This document shows, in pieces, positions 44,495 to 53,295 of a DNA stretch of 64,000 bases. The position numbers were made by a program, and so were the translations under genes. How positions within the stretch are numbered: the stretch's first letter is position 1; each line of letters starts with the position of its first letter. The notes beneath the pieces were generated by a model. That model had not been told where the DNA came from. It did no database searches and saw nothing but the letters and a program-made list of their open reading frames with translations. This DNA is from Pseudomonas sp. BP8 (lineage in GTDB: Bacteria; Pseudomonadota; Gammaproteobacteria; Pseudomonadales; Pseudomonadaceae), in NCBI RefSeq assembly GCF_017875955.1, contig NZ_JAGINK010000001.1, positions 4,928,501-4,992,500 of the forward strand, read 5' to 3'.

Positions 44495-44890
44495 TCAGTC
44501 ACGCGGCTTGAAGTCCAGGCATACCGAGTTGATGCAGTAGCGCAGCCCGGTCGGCGGTGGACCATCGGGGAACACGTGGCCCAGGTGCGCATCGCAGTGA
44601 GCGCAGGTGACCTCGGTGCGGATCATGCCGTGGGTGGTGTCACGGATCTCGATCATGGCGCTGTCGGCGATCGGCGCGTAGAAGCTTGGCCAGCCGCAAC
44701 CGGAATCGAACTTGGTGGCTGAGTCGAACAGCGGCGCCTGGCAGCAGATGCACAGGTAGGTGCCGTCGGCCTTGTGGCTGTTGTACTTGCCGCTGAACGG
44801 TCGCTCGGTGCCTTTCAGGCGGCACACCTGGTACTGCGCCGGGTCGAGCATCGCGCTCCATTCTTCCAGGGTTTTCTCGATCTTTTGCAT
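44495..44890 (-). CDS. msrB: peptide-methionine (R)-S-oxide reductase MsrB
   Basis: The 131-residue enzyme has zinc-binding CxxC pairs (YLCICCQ and VTCAHCDAH), the active-site block GCGWPSFY, and the catalytic Cys in [11 protein letters not shown]. The length is that of single-domain MsrB. It reduces methionine-R-sulfoxide in proteins using thioredoxin. GAGG lies upstream of the ATG. It is the first gene of the msrB-glutathione peroxidase operon and is divergent from alaA, with 169 bp between. Confidence 0.95.
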   Translation of the reverse strand: MQKIEKTLEEWSAMLDPAQYQVCRLKGTERPFSGKYNSHKADGTYLCICCQAPLFDSATKFDSGCGWPSFYAPIADSAMIEIRDTTHGMIRTEVTCAHCDAHLGHVFPDGPPPTGLRYCINSVCLDFKPRD

Positions 44891-45059
44891 AAGGTGACCT
44901 CGGCAGGCTGAATTTCACCTCGCACTGGCTTTTCCGCAGCGCGGGTGGCACGTATATTAGTTGGCTTCGTGCGCAAGGCTCCAAGTCTGGCACCCGCGCC
45001 GCGCCCTTTCAAACCTTTCGACGGCGACGCGCCCGCGACTTATCAATCGGGATCACATC

Positions 45060-46271
45060 ATGCAGTTCAGCAAATCGAACAAGCTTGCCAATGTCTGCTA
45101 CGACATTCGCGGCCCAGTGCTCAAGCACGCCAAGCGCCTGGAAGAGGAAGGCCACCGCATCCTCAAGCTGAACATCGGCAACCCGGCACCGTTTGGCTTC
45201 GAGGCGCCGGACGAAATCCTCCAGGACGTGATCCGCAACCTGCCCACCGCTCAGGGCTACAGCGACTCCAAAGGCCTGTTCAGCGCGCGCAAGGCAGTCA
45301 TGCAGTACTGCCAGCAAAAGCAGATCGAAGGCGTCACCATCGAAGACATCTACCTGGGCAACGGCGTGTCCGAGCTGATCGTGATGTCGATGCAGGCGCT
45401 GCTCAACAACGGTGACGAGGTGCTGATCCCGGCGCCCGACTACCCGCTGTGGACCGCTGCCGTGAGCCTGGCCGGCGGCAAGCCGGTGCACTACCTGTGC
45501 GACGAGCAGGCCGACTGGTTCCCTGACCTGGAAGACATCAAGGCCAAGATTACCCCCAACACCAAGGCCCTGGTGATCATCAACCCGAACAACCCGACCG
45601 GCGCGGTGTACTCCCGGGAGCTGTTGCTGGGCATGCTCGAGCTGGCCCGCCAGCACAACCTGGTGGTGTTCTCCGACGAAATCTACGACAAGATCCTGTA
45701 TGACGAAGCCGTGCACATCAGCACCGCCTCGCTCGCCCCGGACCTGCTCTGCCTGACCTTCAACGGCCTGTCCAAGTCGTACCGGGTGGCAGGCTTCCGC
45801 TCCGGCTGGCTGATCATCTCCGGGCCCAAGCACCATGCCCTGAGCTACATCGAAGGCATCGACATGCTGGCCAACATGCGCCTGTGCGCCAACGTCCCGG
45901 CCCAGCACGCGATCCAGACCGCCCTGGGCGGCTACCAGAGCATCAACGACCTGGTCCTGCCGCCGGGCCGCCTGCTCGAGCAGCGCAACCGCACCTACGA
46001 GCTGCTCAACGCCATCCCCGGCGTGAGTTGCGTGAAGCCGATGGGCGCGCTGTATGCGTTCCCGCGGATCGACCCCAAAGTGTGCCCGATCCTCAACGAC
46101 GAGAAGTTCGCCCTCGACCTGTTGCTGTCTGAGAAACTGCTGATCGTCCAGGGTACGGCGTTCAACTGGCCGTGGCCGGACCACTTCCGTGTGGTGACCT
46201 TGCCGCGAGTGGACGACCTCGAGCAGGCCATCGGCCGCATTGGCAACTTCCTGCGTACTTACCAGCAGTAA
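45060..46271 (+). CDS. alaA: alanine aminotransferase (AlaA, class I PLP)
   Basis: This 403-residue class I aminotransferase starts MQFSKSNKLANVCYDIRGPV, the normal N-terminus of the AlaA/YfbQ family. The PLP lysine is in FNGLSKSYRVAGFRSGW; the aspartate and tyrosine contacts are in VVFSDEIYDKILYD, and NPNNPTGAVYS contains the conserved Asn. It converts pyruvate and glutamate to alanine and 2-oxoglutarate. An in-frame ATG further upstream (44961) was rejected because it lies in the promoter region. Order matches PA2828. The ribosome binding site is weak (GGGA). Confidence 0.92.
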   Translation: MQFSKSNKLANVCYDIRGPVLKHAKRLEEEGHRILKLNIGNPAPFGFEAPDEILQDVIRNLPTAQGYSDSKGLFSARKAVMQYCQQKQIEGVTIEDIYLGNGVSELIVMSMQALLNNGDEVLIPAPDYPLWTAAVSLAGGKPVHYLCDEQADWFPDLEDIKAKITPNTKALVIINPNNPTGAVYSRELLLGMLELARQHNLVVFSDEIYDKILYDEAVHISTASLAPDLLCLTFNGLSKSYRVAGFRSGWLIISGPKHHALSYIEGIDMLANMRLCANVPAQHAIQTALGGYQSINDLVLPPGRLLEQRNRTYELLNAIPGVSCVKPMGALYAFPRIDPKVCPILNDEKFALDLLLSEKLLIVQGTAFNWPWPDHFRVVTLPRVDDLEQAIGRIGNFLRTYQQ

Positions 46272-46480
46272 GATAGCCGGGGGCGCGCACTGCGCGCCTC
46301 CTGCCGGCCCCGGAACTTCTCTTACATCCTGCAACGCTCTATCCCACAGCCCCGCGAAAATCCTCTGCCATACTCCCCGCTACACAGCTTGAAACAGTCG
46401 ACCGGTTGAATCCCCGCGACAGCCCCCTTATATACCCCGCAGTAAGCGATATTTTCATCCGTCAGGAGAACGTAACAACC

Positions 46481-47368
46481 ATGATGCGCATCTTGTTGTT
46501 TGTAGCCACCAACCTTGCGGTGGTGCTGGTTGCAAGCATTACCCTGAGCCTGTTCGGCTTCAATGGGTTCATGGCCGCCAACGGGGTTGATCTCGACCTC
46601 GGCCAGTTGCTGGTCTTCTGCGCCGTGTTCGGTTTTGCCGGCTCGCTGATCTCGCTGCTCATCTCCAAGTGGATGGCGAAGATGAGCACTGGCACCCAGA
46701 TCATCACCCAGCCACGTACCCGCCATGAGCAATGGCTGTTGCAGACGGTCGAAGAGTTGTCTCGCGAAGCCGGCATCAAGATGCCCGAGGTGGGTATCTT
46801 CCCGGCCTACGAGGCCAACGCCTTCGCTACCGGCTGGAACCGCAACGACGCCCTGGTTGCGGTCTCGCAAGGCCTGCTGGAGCGCTTCTCACCCGATGAA
46901 GTGCGCGCCGTGCTGGCCCACGAGATCGGCCACGTGGCCAACGGTGACATGGTCACCCTGGCGCTGGTGCAAGGCGTGGTGAACACCTTCGTGATGTTCT
47001 TTGCGCGGATCATCGGCAACTTCGTCGACAAGGTGATCTTCAAAAACGAAGAAGGCCAAGGCATTGCCTACTACATCGCGACCATCGTCGCCGAGCTGAT
47101 CCTGGGCATTCTCGCCAGCATCATCGTCATGTGGTTCTCGCGCCGTCGCGAGTACCGTGCCGACGAAGCCGGCGCCCGCCTGGCCGGCACTGCCGCGATG
47201 ATCGGTGCGCTGCAGCGCCTGCGCGTGGAGCAAGGCATGCCGGTGCACATGCCTGATACGCTGAAGGCGTTCGGCATCAACGGCGGCCTCAAGCAGGGCC
47301 TCGCTGGCCTGCTGATGAGCCACCCGCCACTGGAAGACCGCATCGAGGCGCTGCGTCGTCGCGGTTGA
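46481..47368 (+). CDS. htpX: membrane zinc metalloprotease HtpX
   Basis: The 295-residue M48 peptidase has two N-terminal TM helices (residues 1-60), the zinc motif HEIGH in [14 protein letters not shown] with the downstream glutamate in [11 protein letters not shown], and two more TM segments around [14 protein letters not shown] and [16 protein letters not shown]. It degrades misfolded membrane proteins at the cytoplasmic side. CAGGAGA precedes the tandem ATG ATG; the first (MMRILLF) is the usual annotated start. The upstream region TACCCCGCAGTAAGCGATAT may hold the promoter; a heat-shock element cannot be asserted. It ends at an intrinsic terminator. Confidence 0.95.
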   Translation: MMRILLFVATNLAVVLVASITLSLFGFNGFMAANGVDLDLGQLLVFCAVFGFAGSLISLLISKWMAKMSTGTQIITQPRTRHEQWLLQTVEELSREAGIKMPEVGIFPAYEANAFATGWNRNDALVAVSQGLLERFSPDEVRAVLAHEIGHVANGDMVTLALVQGVVNTFVMFFARIIGNFVDKVIFKNEEGQGIAYYIATIVAELILGILASIIVMWFSRRREYRADEAGARLAGTAAMIGALQRLRVEQGMPVHMPDTLKAFGINGGLKQGLAGLLMSHPPLEDRIEALRRRG

Positions 47369-47384
47369 TCGGTACAGTGATAAA

Positions 47385-47408
47385 AAAGGGCGACTTCGGT
47401 CGCCCTTT
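47385..47408. terminator. intrinsic terminator after htpX
   Basis: AAAGGGCGAC, TTCG tetraloop, GTCGCCCTTT, with flanking A and T tracts, 16 bp past the htpX stop. It is bidirectional and also serves the convergent tpm gene. Confidence 0.9.
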
Positions 47409-47441
47409 CTATTTTGGGGGCGCTTTGCGCCCCCGGCATTC

Positions 47442-48098
47442 TCAACGCTGAACGCGATAGACCCGCTCAAGCAAACTGATTACTCCAGCCTGCGAAAATT
47501 TAGGGCTCTGGCTAATAATCTCTGGCGCCTCGAGCTGCCCCACACGCCAACCGGCAAAGCCCTCCCGCACCTCATCATCCCCCACCGAAAACGGCGGCCC
47601 CTCGACCAGCGCCTGATCGTAATCAAGCGTCACCAGCAAACCCTTGCAGTCGGCCGGCAGCCCCTCCTTCAACAACGCCTGATAGCGCTGACGCATCGCC
47701 AACGGCAGCGCAATCAACGCGGCACGGTCATAAAACCCCGCACACTCGGCGATATCCGCCGCCTGCAAGGCAAACACATCGCCACACCAAAGCTCCACCG
47801 CCCCACTGCGCCACACCTCGAACGCCCCGCGCTGAGATACCTCGGCCTGCAGCCCCTGCTCGGCAAAAAAGGCCTCCACCGCCCGCCGCGACAGCTCGAT
47901 ACCGCGCACCTGATAGCCCTGCCCCGCCAGCCAGAGCATGTCCAGGCTCTTGCCGCACAGCGGCACCAGCACACGGCTGCCCGGCGTCAGGCCGAGCGCG
48001 GGCCAGTGCGCCTGCAGATAGGGGTTGACCCGGGCCTGATGGAAACCGATCTGGTTATCCGCCCACTTCTTGTGCCAGAACGCCGGCTGCATGTTCAC
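47442..48098 (-). CDS. tpm: thiopurine S-methyltransferase
   Basis: This 218-residue SAM-dependent methyltransferase has the TPMT N-terminus (FWHKKWADNQIGFHQARVNPYL), the SAM motif VLVPLCGKSLDMLWLAGQGYQV and acidic residue in GIELS, and FYDRAALIALP. Bacterial Tpm methylates thiopurines and selenium/tellurium compounds, giving tolerance to tellurite or selenite. GGGAG stands before the ATG. It is divergent from the ygiD-like gene and convergent with htpX. Order matches PA2832. Confidence 0.93.
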   Translation of the reverse strand: MNMQPAFWHKKWADNQIGFHQARVNPYLQAHWPALGLTPGSRVLVPLCGKSLDMLWLAGQGYQVRGIELSRRAVEAFFAEQGLQAEVSQRGAFEVWRSGAVELWCGDVFALQAADIAECAGFYDRAALIALPLAMRQRYQALLKEGLPADCKGLLVTLDYDQALVEGPPFSVGDDEVREGFAGWRVGQLEAPEIISQSPKFSQAGVISLLERVYRVQR

Positions 48099-48193
48099 TC
48101 CCGATTTTTCGATGGTTCAGTGGGAAAACTTGGTCTGGATGTCGATCTAGATCTGATCGAAGATGATTGCATCTTAACTGTCAGGACCCCGCC

Positions 48194-48961
48194 ATGCTGC
48201 CCAGCCTGTTCATTTCCCATGGATCGCCCATGCTTGCCCTGCAACCCGGCGCCAGCGGGCCGGCACTGGCCGGGCTGGTCAACGCCCTGCCCCGGCCCAA
48301 AGCGATCGTGGTGGTGTCGGCGCACTGGGAAAGCCGTGAGCTGCTGGTGATGAGCAACCCGCACCCACAGACCTGGCATGACTTCCACGGTTTTCCGCCG
48401 GCGCTGTATGCCGTCGAGTATCCCGCACCGGGTGCGCCTGAGCTGGCCCAGCGCGTCAGTGAGCAATTGACCGCGGCCGGCCTGCCGGCACGGCTTGACC
48501 CGCAGCGTCCGTTCGACCATGGGGCCTGGGTGCCGTTGTCGTTGATGTACCGCGACGCCGCCATCCCGGTGATCCAGGTGTCGCTGCCCAGCCAGGCCGG
48601 GCCTGCTTTGCAGTTGCAGGTGGGTCAGGCACTGGCGTCACTGCGTGCAGAGCAGGTGCTGCTGATTGGCTCGGGTAGCATCACCCACAACCTCGGTGAG
48701 CTGGACTGGCATGCCGGGCCGGATGCGATCGAGCCGTGGGCGCTGGCGTTTCGTGATTGGGTGGTGGAGCGGTTGCAGGCGGATGACCGTGAGGCCCTGC
48801 TCGACTATCGCCGGCAGGCGCCACACGCGGCGCGTAATCATCCGAGTGACGAGCACCTGTTGCCGCTGTTTTTTGCTTTGGGTGCGGGGGGCAAGCTGGG
48901 GATCGTGCATCAGGGGTTTACCCTGGGGGCGCTGGGGATGGATATCTATCGGTTTGACTGA
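48194..48961 (+). CDS. ygiD: 4,5-DOPA-extradiol-dioxygenase family protein (YgiD-like)
   Basis: The 255-residue LigB-type non-haem enzyme has candidate metal ligands and catalytic His in LFISHGSPML (His near residue 9), VVVSAHWESR, RPFDHGAWVPL and IGSGSITHNLGEL. The fold family opens catechol rings; the E. coli YgiD homologue cleaves L-DOPA, but the natural substrate in Pseudomonas is not known. AGGA precedes ATG 48194. It is divergent from tpm and the last gene before the second palindromic repeat element. Confidence 0.85.
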   Translation: MLPSLFISHGSPMLALQPGASGPALAGLVNALPRPKAIVVVSAHWESRELLVMSNPHPQTWHDFHGFPPALYAVEYPAPGAPELAQRVSEQLTAAGLPARLDPQRPFDHGAWVPLSLMYRDAAIPVIQVSLPSQAGPALQLQVGQALASLRAEQVLLIGSGSITHNLGELDWHAGPDAIEPWALAFRDWVVERLQADDREALLDYRRQAPHAARNHPSDEHLLPLFFALGAGGKLGIVHQGFTLGALGMDIYRFD

Positions 48962-49007
48962 AGCGCCAGAACGCGGGTGCCGCGATGTGCGCAGACGACC
49001 AAGTTTC

Positions 49008-50196
49008 TTCACGGATTGGCTGGGGGCTGGGGCTTGTAGGTTGGGGGCTTATCCATTTGATGGGGTGTAGCTGCTGGCCCCTTCCGCCCTTACGGCGGGT
49101 CACTTTTTTTCTTGGAAAAAAGTAACCAAAAACCGCTTGCTCCTGCATCCGGCCCTTCGCTGCGCTGCGGGTCCCCTCGCTCCGGTCTTGCTCCGGGAGG
49201 ACCGCGCTGTACGGCCCATCCTGGGCCTCAGCGCTTTCCGGCCATCCATGGCCTCCACCTCCCTGCGCAAGACCTCCACTCGGCCTCCTGACGTCGCGTA
49301 GTTACGGGTGGCGTCTGGACTGGCGTTGTTTTGATAGTGGCATGGGTGGTGGATATTCGGGCCTCTTCGCGGGGCAAGCCCGCTCCTACAGGTATCGCGC
49401 AAATTTTGAATTCGGCGCAATCCCTGTAGGAGCGGGCTTGTCCCGCGAAGAGGCCGGTACTGCCAATGCAAATCGCAGGGCGCAGCCCTGCCCAGCCACC
49501 CCACAAATCCGCTCGTAAACAAACAAAGCGAGAGCGCAGCGATTCGCCAGCCGTTGCAGTGGCTGTTGATCTTGATCTTGCTCTTGATCTACCAGCGACT
49601 TCAGGAGGCCGAGCGCAGGTCTTGCGTAGGGAGGTGGAGGCCATGGATGAGCGGAAAGCGCTGAGGCCCAGGAGGGGCCGTACAGCGCGGTCCTCCCGGA
49701 GCAAGACCGGAGCGAGGGGACCCCGCAGCGCAGCGTAGGGGCCGGATGCAGGAGCAAGCGGTTTTTGGTTACTTTTTTCCAAGAAAAAAAGTGACCCGCC
49801 GTAAGGGCCAGGCCTTTCAAGGTCTTTGAAATTTGGTCTGGCTTGAGCTCGCCGGGGGCGCTGCGCACCCCTTTCCGACCGGTCCGGCGCCCCGGCAAGG
49901 CCGCTCCCACAGGGATAGCACATGCCTCAAGAACGGCGCGGTTCGCTCCTCTGGGCAACTGTCTTGCACTCAACCTCAAGCTGGCGCGGTCTCTGTGGGA
50001 GCGGCCTTGTGTCGCGAAAGGGCTGCGCAGCGCCCCCGGCGAGCTCAAGCCAGACCAAATTTCAAAGACCTTGAAAGGGATGGCCGTAAGGGCGGAAGGG
50101 GCCAGCAGCGCCACCCCATCAAATGGATAAGCCCACACCCCCTAAGCCAGCCAAGCCAAGCCAAGCCAACAGATCATCCCCCAACAATCCTCGAAG
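49008..50196. repeat. large palindromic intergenic repeat element, copy 2 (with nested inverted repeat)
   Basis: It begins TTCACGGATTG (49008) and ends near CAATCCTCG. The long arms (about 49050-49290 against 49590-49810) contain the same sequence blocks as copy 1. The centre holds two facing REP elements (49364-49401 and 49424-49459) instead of a tandem array. The nested inverted repeat (GTAAGGGCCAGGCCTTTCAAGG and its partner near 50070) follows, then a short CCAAG tract. It lies between the convergent ygiD-like gene and DEAD helicase gene. Long open frames through it on both strands are artefacts of the palindrome. Confidence 0.75.
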
Positions 50197-50203
50197 AAGC
50201 CCC

Positions 50204-50237
50204 AAAAAAAATCCCCGACCAGGTCGGGGATTTTTTT
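50204..50237 (-). terminator. intrinsic terminator of the DEAD helicase gene
   Basis: ATCCCCGACC and GGTCGGGGAT form a near-perfect palindrome flanked by A8 and T7. It is 12 bp past the helicase stop and bidirectional. Confidence 0.9.
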
Positions 50238-50249
50238 AGTGCGCCAGGA

Positions 50250-51938
50250 TCAATCCTCGCGGTAACGGCGCAGCTTCAGCTGCTTACCGGCCACACGGGT
50301 ATCCTTGAGCTTGGTCAGCAAACGCTCCAGACCATCTTCCGGCAGCTCGACCAGGCTGAAGCTGTCACGTACCTGGATACGACCGATAGCATCACGGGCC
50401 AGGCCGCCTTCGTTGAGGATTGCACCCAACAGGTTCTTGGCAGCGATGCCGTCACGGGCACCCAGGGCGGTACGGCAACGCACACGGCCTTCAGCCAGTG
50501 GCATTGGCGCGCGACGCTCACGGTCACCACGGTCGCTACGCTCAGCACGCTCAGGACGATCGCCACGCTCGGTGCGCTCACCGCGCGGAGCATTGGTCGG
50601 CACCAGCGGCTGCTCGCGCTCGACCGAAGCCAGGTCCAGCGGCTGGCCATTGGTGGCCTTGCGCAGCAGGGCCGAGGCCAGGGCACGCGGAGTGCACTCC
50701 AGCGAAGCGGTCAGACGGTCGAACAGTTCGCCATGGCTGGCTTCTGCTTCGGCCACCAGCGGCGCCAGGCTCGCGGTCAGCTTCTTGATGCGCGCATCGA
50801 GCACGGCCTGTGGGCCAGGCAGACGGGCTTCGGCAACCTTCTGCCCAGTCACACGCTCGATCACTTGCAGCATGCGGCGCTCACGCGGGGTGACCAGCAG
50901 CAGCGCACGACCTTCGCGACCGGCACGGCCAGTACGGCCGATACGGTGAACGTAGGACTCTGGGTCGTACGGCATGTCCACGTTGAACACGTGGGTGATG
51001 CGCGGTACGTCCAGACCACGGGCAGCGACGTCGGTAGCGACGACGATGTCCAGGCGGCCATCCTTGAGCGATTCGATGACGCGCTCACGCTGGTTCTGGG
51101 CGATGTCGCCGTTCAGCGCGGCAGCCTTGTAGCCTTTGGCTTCAAGGGCGGCAGCGAGGTCCAGGGTGGCTTGCTTGGTACGCACGAAGGCGATCAGCGC
51201 ATCGAACTCTTCGACTTCCAGCAGACGCAGTACAGCCGCGATCTTCTGGTCGGCGTGAACCATCAGGTGAGCCTGATCGATCGCGGTGACGGTCTGAGTC
51301 TTGCTCTGGATCTTGACGTGTTTCGGATCGCGCAGATGACGCTCGGCGATGCTGCGGATCGACGACGGCAGGGTCGCAGAGAACAGCACGGTCTGGCGAG
51401 TCGGCGGCAGGGCCTCGAAGATGACTTCGAGGTCGTCCATGAAGCCCAGCTTGAGCATCTCGTCGGCTTCGTCCAGCACCAGGTGCTGAACAGTCGACAG
51501 GACTTTCTCGTCGCGACGCAGGTGGTCGCACAGACGGCCTGGGGTCGCTACGACGATCTGGGCACCATTGCGAATGGCACGCAGCTGTGGGCCCATCGGG
51601 GCACCACCGTAGACAGCGACAACGTTTACGCCAGGCGTTTGCTTGGCATAGGTTTCGAAAGCGGTTGCAACTTGCAGCGCCAACTCACGGGTTGGCGCCA
51701 GGATCAGGGCTTGCGGTTCGCGCTTGCTCACATCGATTCGGTTGAGGATCGGCAGAGCGAAGGCAGCGGTTTTACCGGTGCCGGTCTGCGCCTGGCCGAT
51801 CATGTCATGACCGTCGAGGATGATCGGAATCGACTGTTGCTGAATGGCGGACGGCTCTTCGTAGCCGGTGGCCATTACGGCAGCAACAATGTTCGGGTTA
51901 AGTCCGAGAGCGGCGAATCCGCCGGTTTCCTGGGTCAT
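50250..51938 (-). CDS. deaD: ATP-dependent RNA helicase DeaD/CsdA
   Basis: This 562-residue DEAD-box helicase has the Q motif (ATGYEEPSAIQQQSIP), motif I AQTGTGKT, Ia PTRELALQ, motif II DEAD in LVLDEADEML, motif III SAT, motif V TDVAARGLDVPR and motif VI HRIGRTGRAGR. The C-terminal part contains an Arg/Glu-rich linker (ERGDRPERAERSDRGD) and a DbpA-type RNA-binding domain ending KLRRYRED. It unwinds RNA in ribosome assembly and cold adaptation. ATG 51938 has a GAGG-type site; the frame is open further upstream. It has a leader of about 200 nt and matches PA2840 in order. Confidence 0.93.
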   Translation of the reverse strand: MTQETGGFAALGLNPNIVAAVMATGYEEPSAIQQQSIPIILDGHDMIGQAQTGTGKTAAFALPILNRIDVSKREPQALILAPTRELALQVATAFETYAKQTPGVNVVAVYGGAPMGPQLRAIRNGAQIVVATPGRLCDHLRRDEKVLSTVQHLVLDEADEMLKLGFMDDLEVIFEALPPTRQTVLFSATLPSSIRSIAERHLRDPKHVKIQSKTQTVTAIDQAHLMVHADQKIAAVLRLLEVEEFDALIAFVRTKQATLDLAAALEAKGYKAAALNGDIAQNQRERVIESLKDGRLDIVVATDVAARGLDVPRITHVFNVDMPYDPESYVHRIGRTGRAGREGRALLLVTPRERRMLQVIERVTGQKVAEARLPGPQAVLDARIKKLTASLAPLVAEAEASHGELFDRLTASLECTPRALASALLRKATNGQPLDLASVEREQPLVPTNAPRGERTERGDRPERAERSDRGDRERRAPMPLAEGRVRCRTALGARDGIAAKNLLGAILNEGGLARDAIGRIQVRDSFSLVELPEDGLERLLTKLKDTRVAGKQLKLRRYRED

Positions 51939-52155
51939 GGGTCTGCCTCTATGTGCATCCGCAAAGACCCATGCTCCAAAACTGCACATGCCTTGAAAGA
52001 CCCTAAGGTCACCCAGGCAGTTTTGGCGGCGGGGATTTGCGAAAACGATTGAAAAAGAAAAACTTGGGAAGGTCCGCCTAGCGGACGTGCAGCCGAAGCT
52101 GGACTCGGAGGATTTGCACCACCTGATTTTGCGGCCCGCTAAAAGACCGGCGCGT

Positions 52156-52184
52156 ACTATACCCGAAATCCTTTATTGCAGTGA
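52156..52184 (-). promoter_or_regulatory. probable promoter of the deaD gene
   Basis: On the minus strand, -10 TATAGT (52156-52161) lies 17 bp after a weak -35 TCACTG. It implies a 5' untranslated leader of about 210 nt, which contains the hairpin GTCCGCctaGCGGAC near 52072-52086. Long leaders are usual for cold-shock helicase mRNAs. Confidence 0.5.
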
Positions 52185-52275
52185 GATTTTTTTACGGGGC
52201 CTGGGCCAGTACCGAGCCACCATTGTTTACCGGCTGAATCGGTTCCCCGCAGAGCACCCCGGCGCACTCGCACTG

Positions 52276-52301
52276 CCCCTGTAGCGGGCTTGCCCCGCGA
52301 C
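52276..52301 (-). repeat. REP-like element
   Basis: CCCTGTAGCGGGCTTGCCCC followed by GCG, facing the REP at 52341 about 40 bp away. A small hairpin, CACCGGC...GCCGGTG, lies between. Confidence 0.65.
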
Positions 52302-52340
52302 ACCGGCGAAGCCGGTGCCATACAACTTGGTTGGCTGGAC

Positions 52341-52375
52341 CGGCCTCTTCGCGGGGCAAGCCCGCTCCTACAGGG
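52341..52375 (+). repeat. REP element (P. putida type)
   Basis: CGGCCTCTTCGCGGGGCAAG then CCCGCTCCTACAGGG, the common 35-bp form, just beyond the end of the methyltransferase-like gene. Confidence 0.8.
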
Positions 52376-52420
52376 GGACGCGTCGCTGCTGGGTTACCGC
52401 GATCCCTGTGAGAGCGGGTT

Positions 52421-53176
52421 TCAGGTGGCAGGGCGGATCGCGTTGACCAGGTATTCCAGGCTGTAGCCCAACTGCGGCGCCAACGCGGCAGCCCGCGCGC
52501 GCACCTCGTCCAGCGACAGCTCCTGATCAAGGTCCGCCGGCACCAGCACGATCACGTTGCCCTCCTTCACCGGCAGTTCCCAGTAGTGGCGGTGATACAG
52601 CCCGCGCAACAGCGCCGCGCCCAGCGGCTTGCCGTCATCGCTGGCCCACTGGTTGATCACCAGCCAGCCGTCGGGGTTGAGCTGCTGCTGGCAGCCCTCG
52701 AGGAAATTCCACGCCAGGTGGGCAACCCCCGGGCCGTGATCGGTATACAGGTCGACAAAGATCAGGTCGGCTTTTTCCGCGCTGGGCAGCAACTCCACCG
52801 CATCGCCGATGCGCACGTACAGCCGCGGGTCGTCATCCAGGCCCAGGTATTCCATGGCCAGGCGCGGCACATCCGGGCGCAGCTCGATCGCTTCGACATC
52901 GTCCAGCGGCAAGAACTTCAGGCACGCCTGGGTCAGGGTACCGGCGCCCAGGCCAAGAAACAGCGCACTCTCCGGCTGCGCATGACACAGCGCGCCGACC
53001 AGCATCGCCCGGGTGTAGTCGTACTCCAGCCAGCTCGGGTCGGCGGTGAACACGCAGCTCTGTTCGATGGCCTCGCCGAACTCGAGAAAGCGATAGTCCT
53101 CGACCTCGTAGACACTGACGATGCCAAAGGCATCCTCAACCCGGGCCAGCAGCCGCTCTTCCCGCTCGTTCGTCAT
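52421..53176 (-). CDS. spermidine synthase-like methyltransferase-fold protein
   Basis: The 251-residue Rossmann-fold protein has the nucleotide-binding motif FLGLGAGTLTQACLKFLP, an acidic residue after it (VEAIELRPDV), and DLIFVDLYTD where spermidine synthases place the catalytic Asp region. Sequence is shorter than true SpeE and lacks its full N-terminal beta domain, so the substrate may differ. GGAG precedes ATG 53176. It is divergent from the DAHP synthase gene. I would not assign polyamine synthesis without the conserved putrescine-binding residues being checked. Confidence 0.75.
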   Translation of the reverse strand: MTNEREERLLARVEDAFGIVSVYEVEDYRFLEFGEAIEQSCVFTADPSWLEYDYTRAMLVGALCHAQPESALFLGLGAGTLTQACLKFLPLDDVEAIELRPDVPRLAMEYLGLDDDPRLYVRIGDAVELLPSAEKADLIFVDLYTDHGPGVAHLAWNFLEGCQQQLNPDGWLVINQWASDDGKPLGAALLRGLYHRHYWELPVKEGNVIVLVPADLDQELSLDEVRARAAALAPQLGYSLEYLVNAIRPAT

Positions 53177-53295
53177 TACTACTCCCGCCAGACCCGCGCA
53201 AAATGCGCATTGTCCGTGAATGCCCCACACGCAACAAGCACGCCGCCACCTGATACCATGACAGGCACCTAATAACAGACCGTACCGAGCCCGTG

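Noticed and set aside
49228-49923. 231-aa minus-strand frame and similar frames near 49386-50138 and 59296-59739
   Set aside because: These are artefacts of the GC-rich palindromic element. They have no ribosome binding site, and they mirror each other on opposite strands.
49833-52052. 739-aa plus-strand frame opposite deaD
   Set aside because: It runs antisense through the helicase gene, its terminator and the repeat element. The helicase motifs settle the coding strand.
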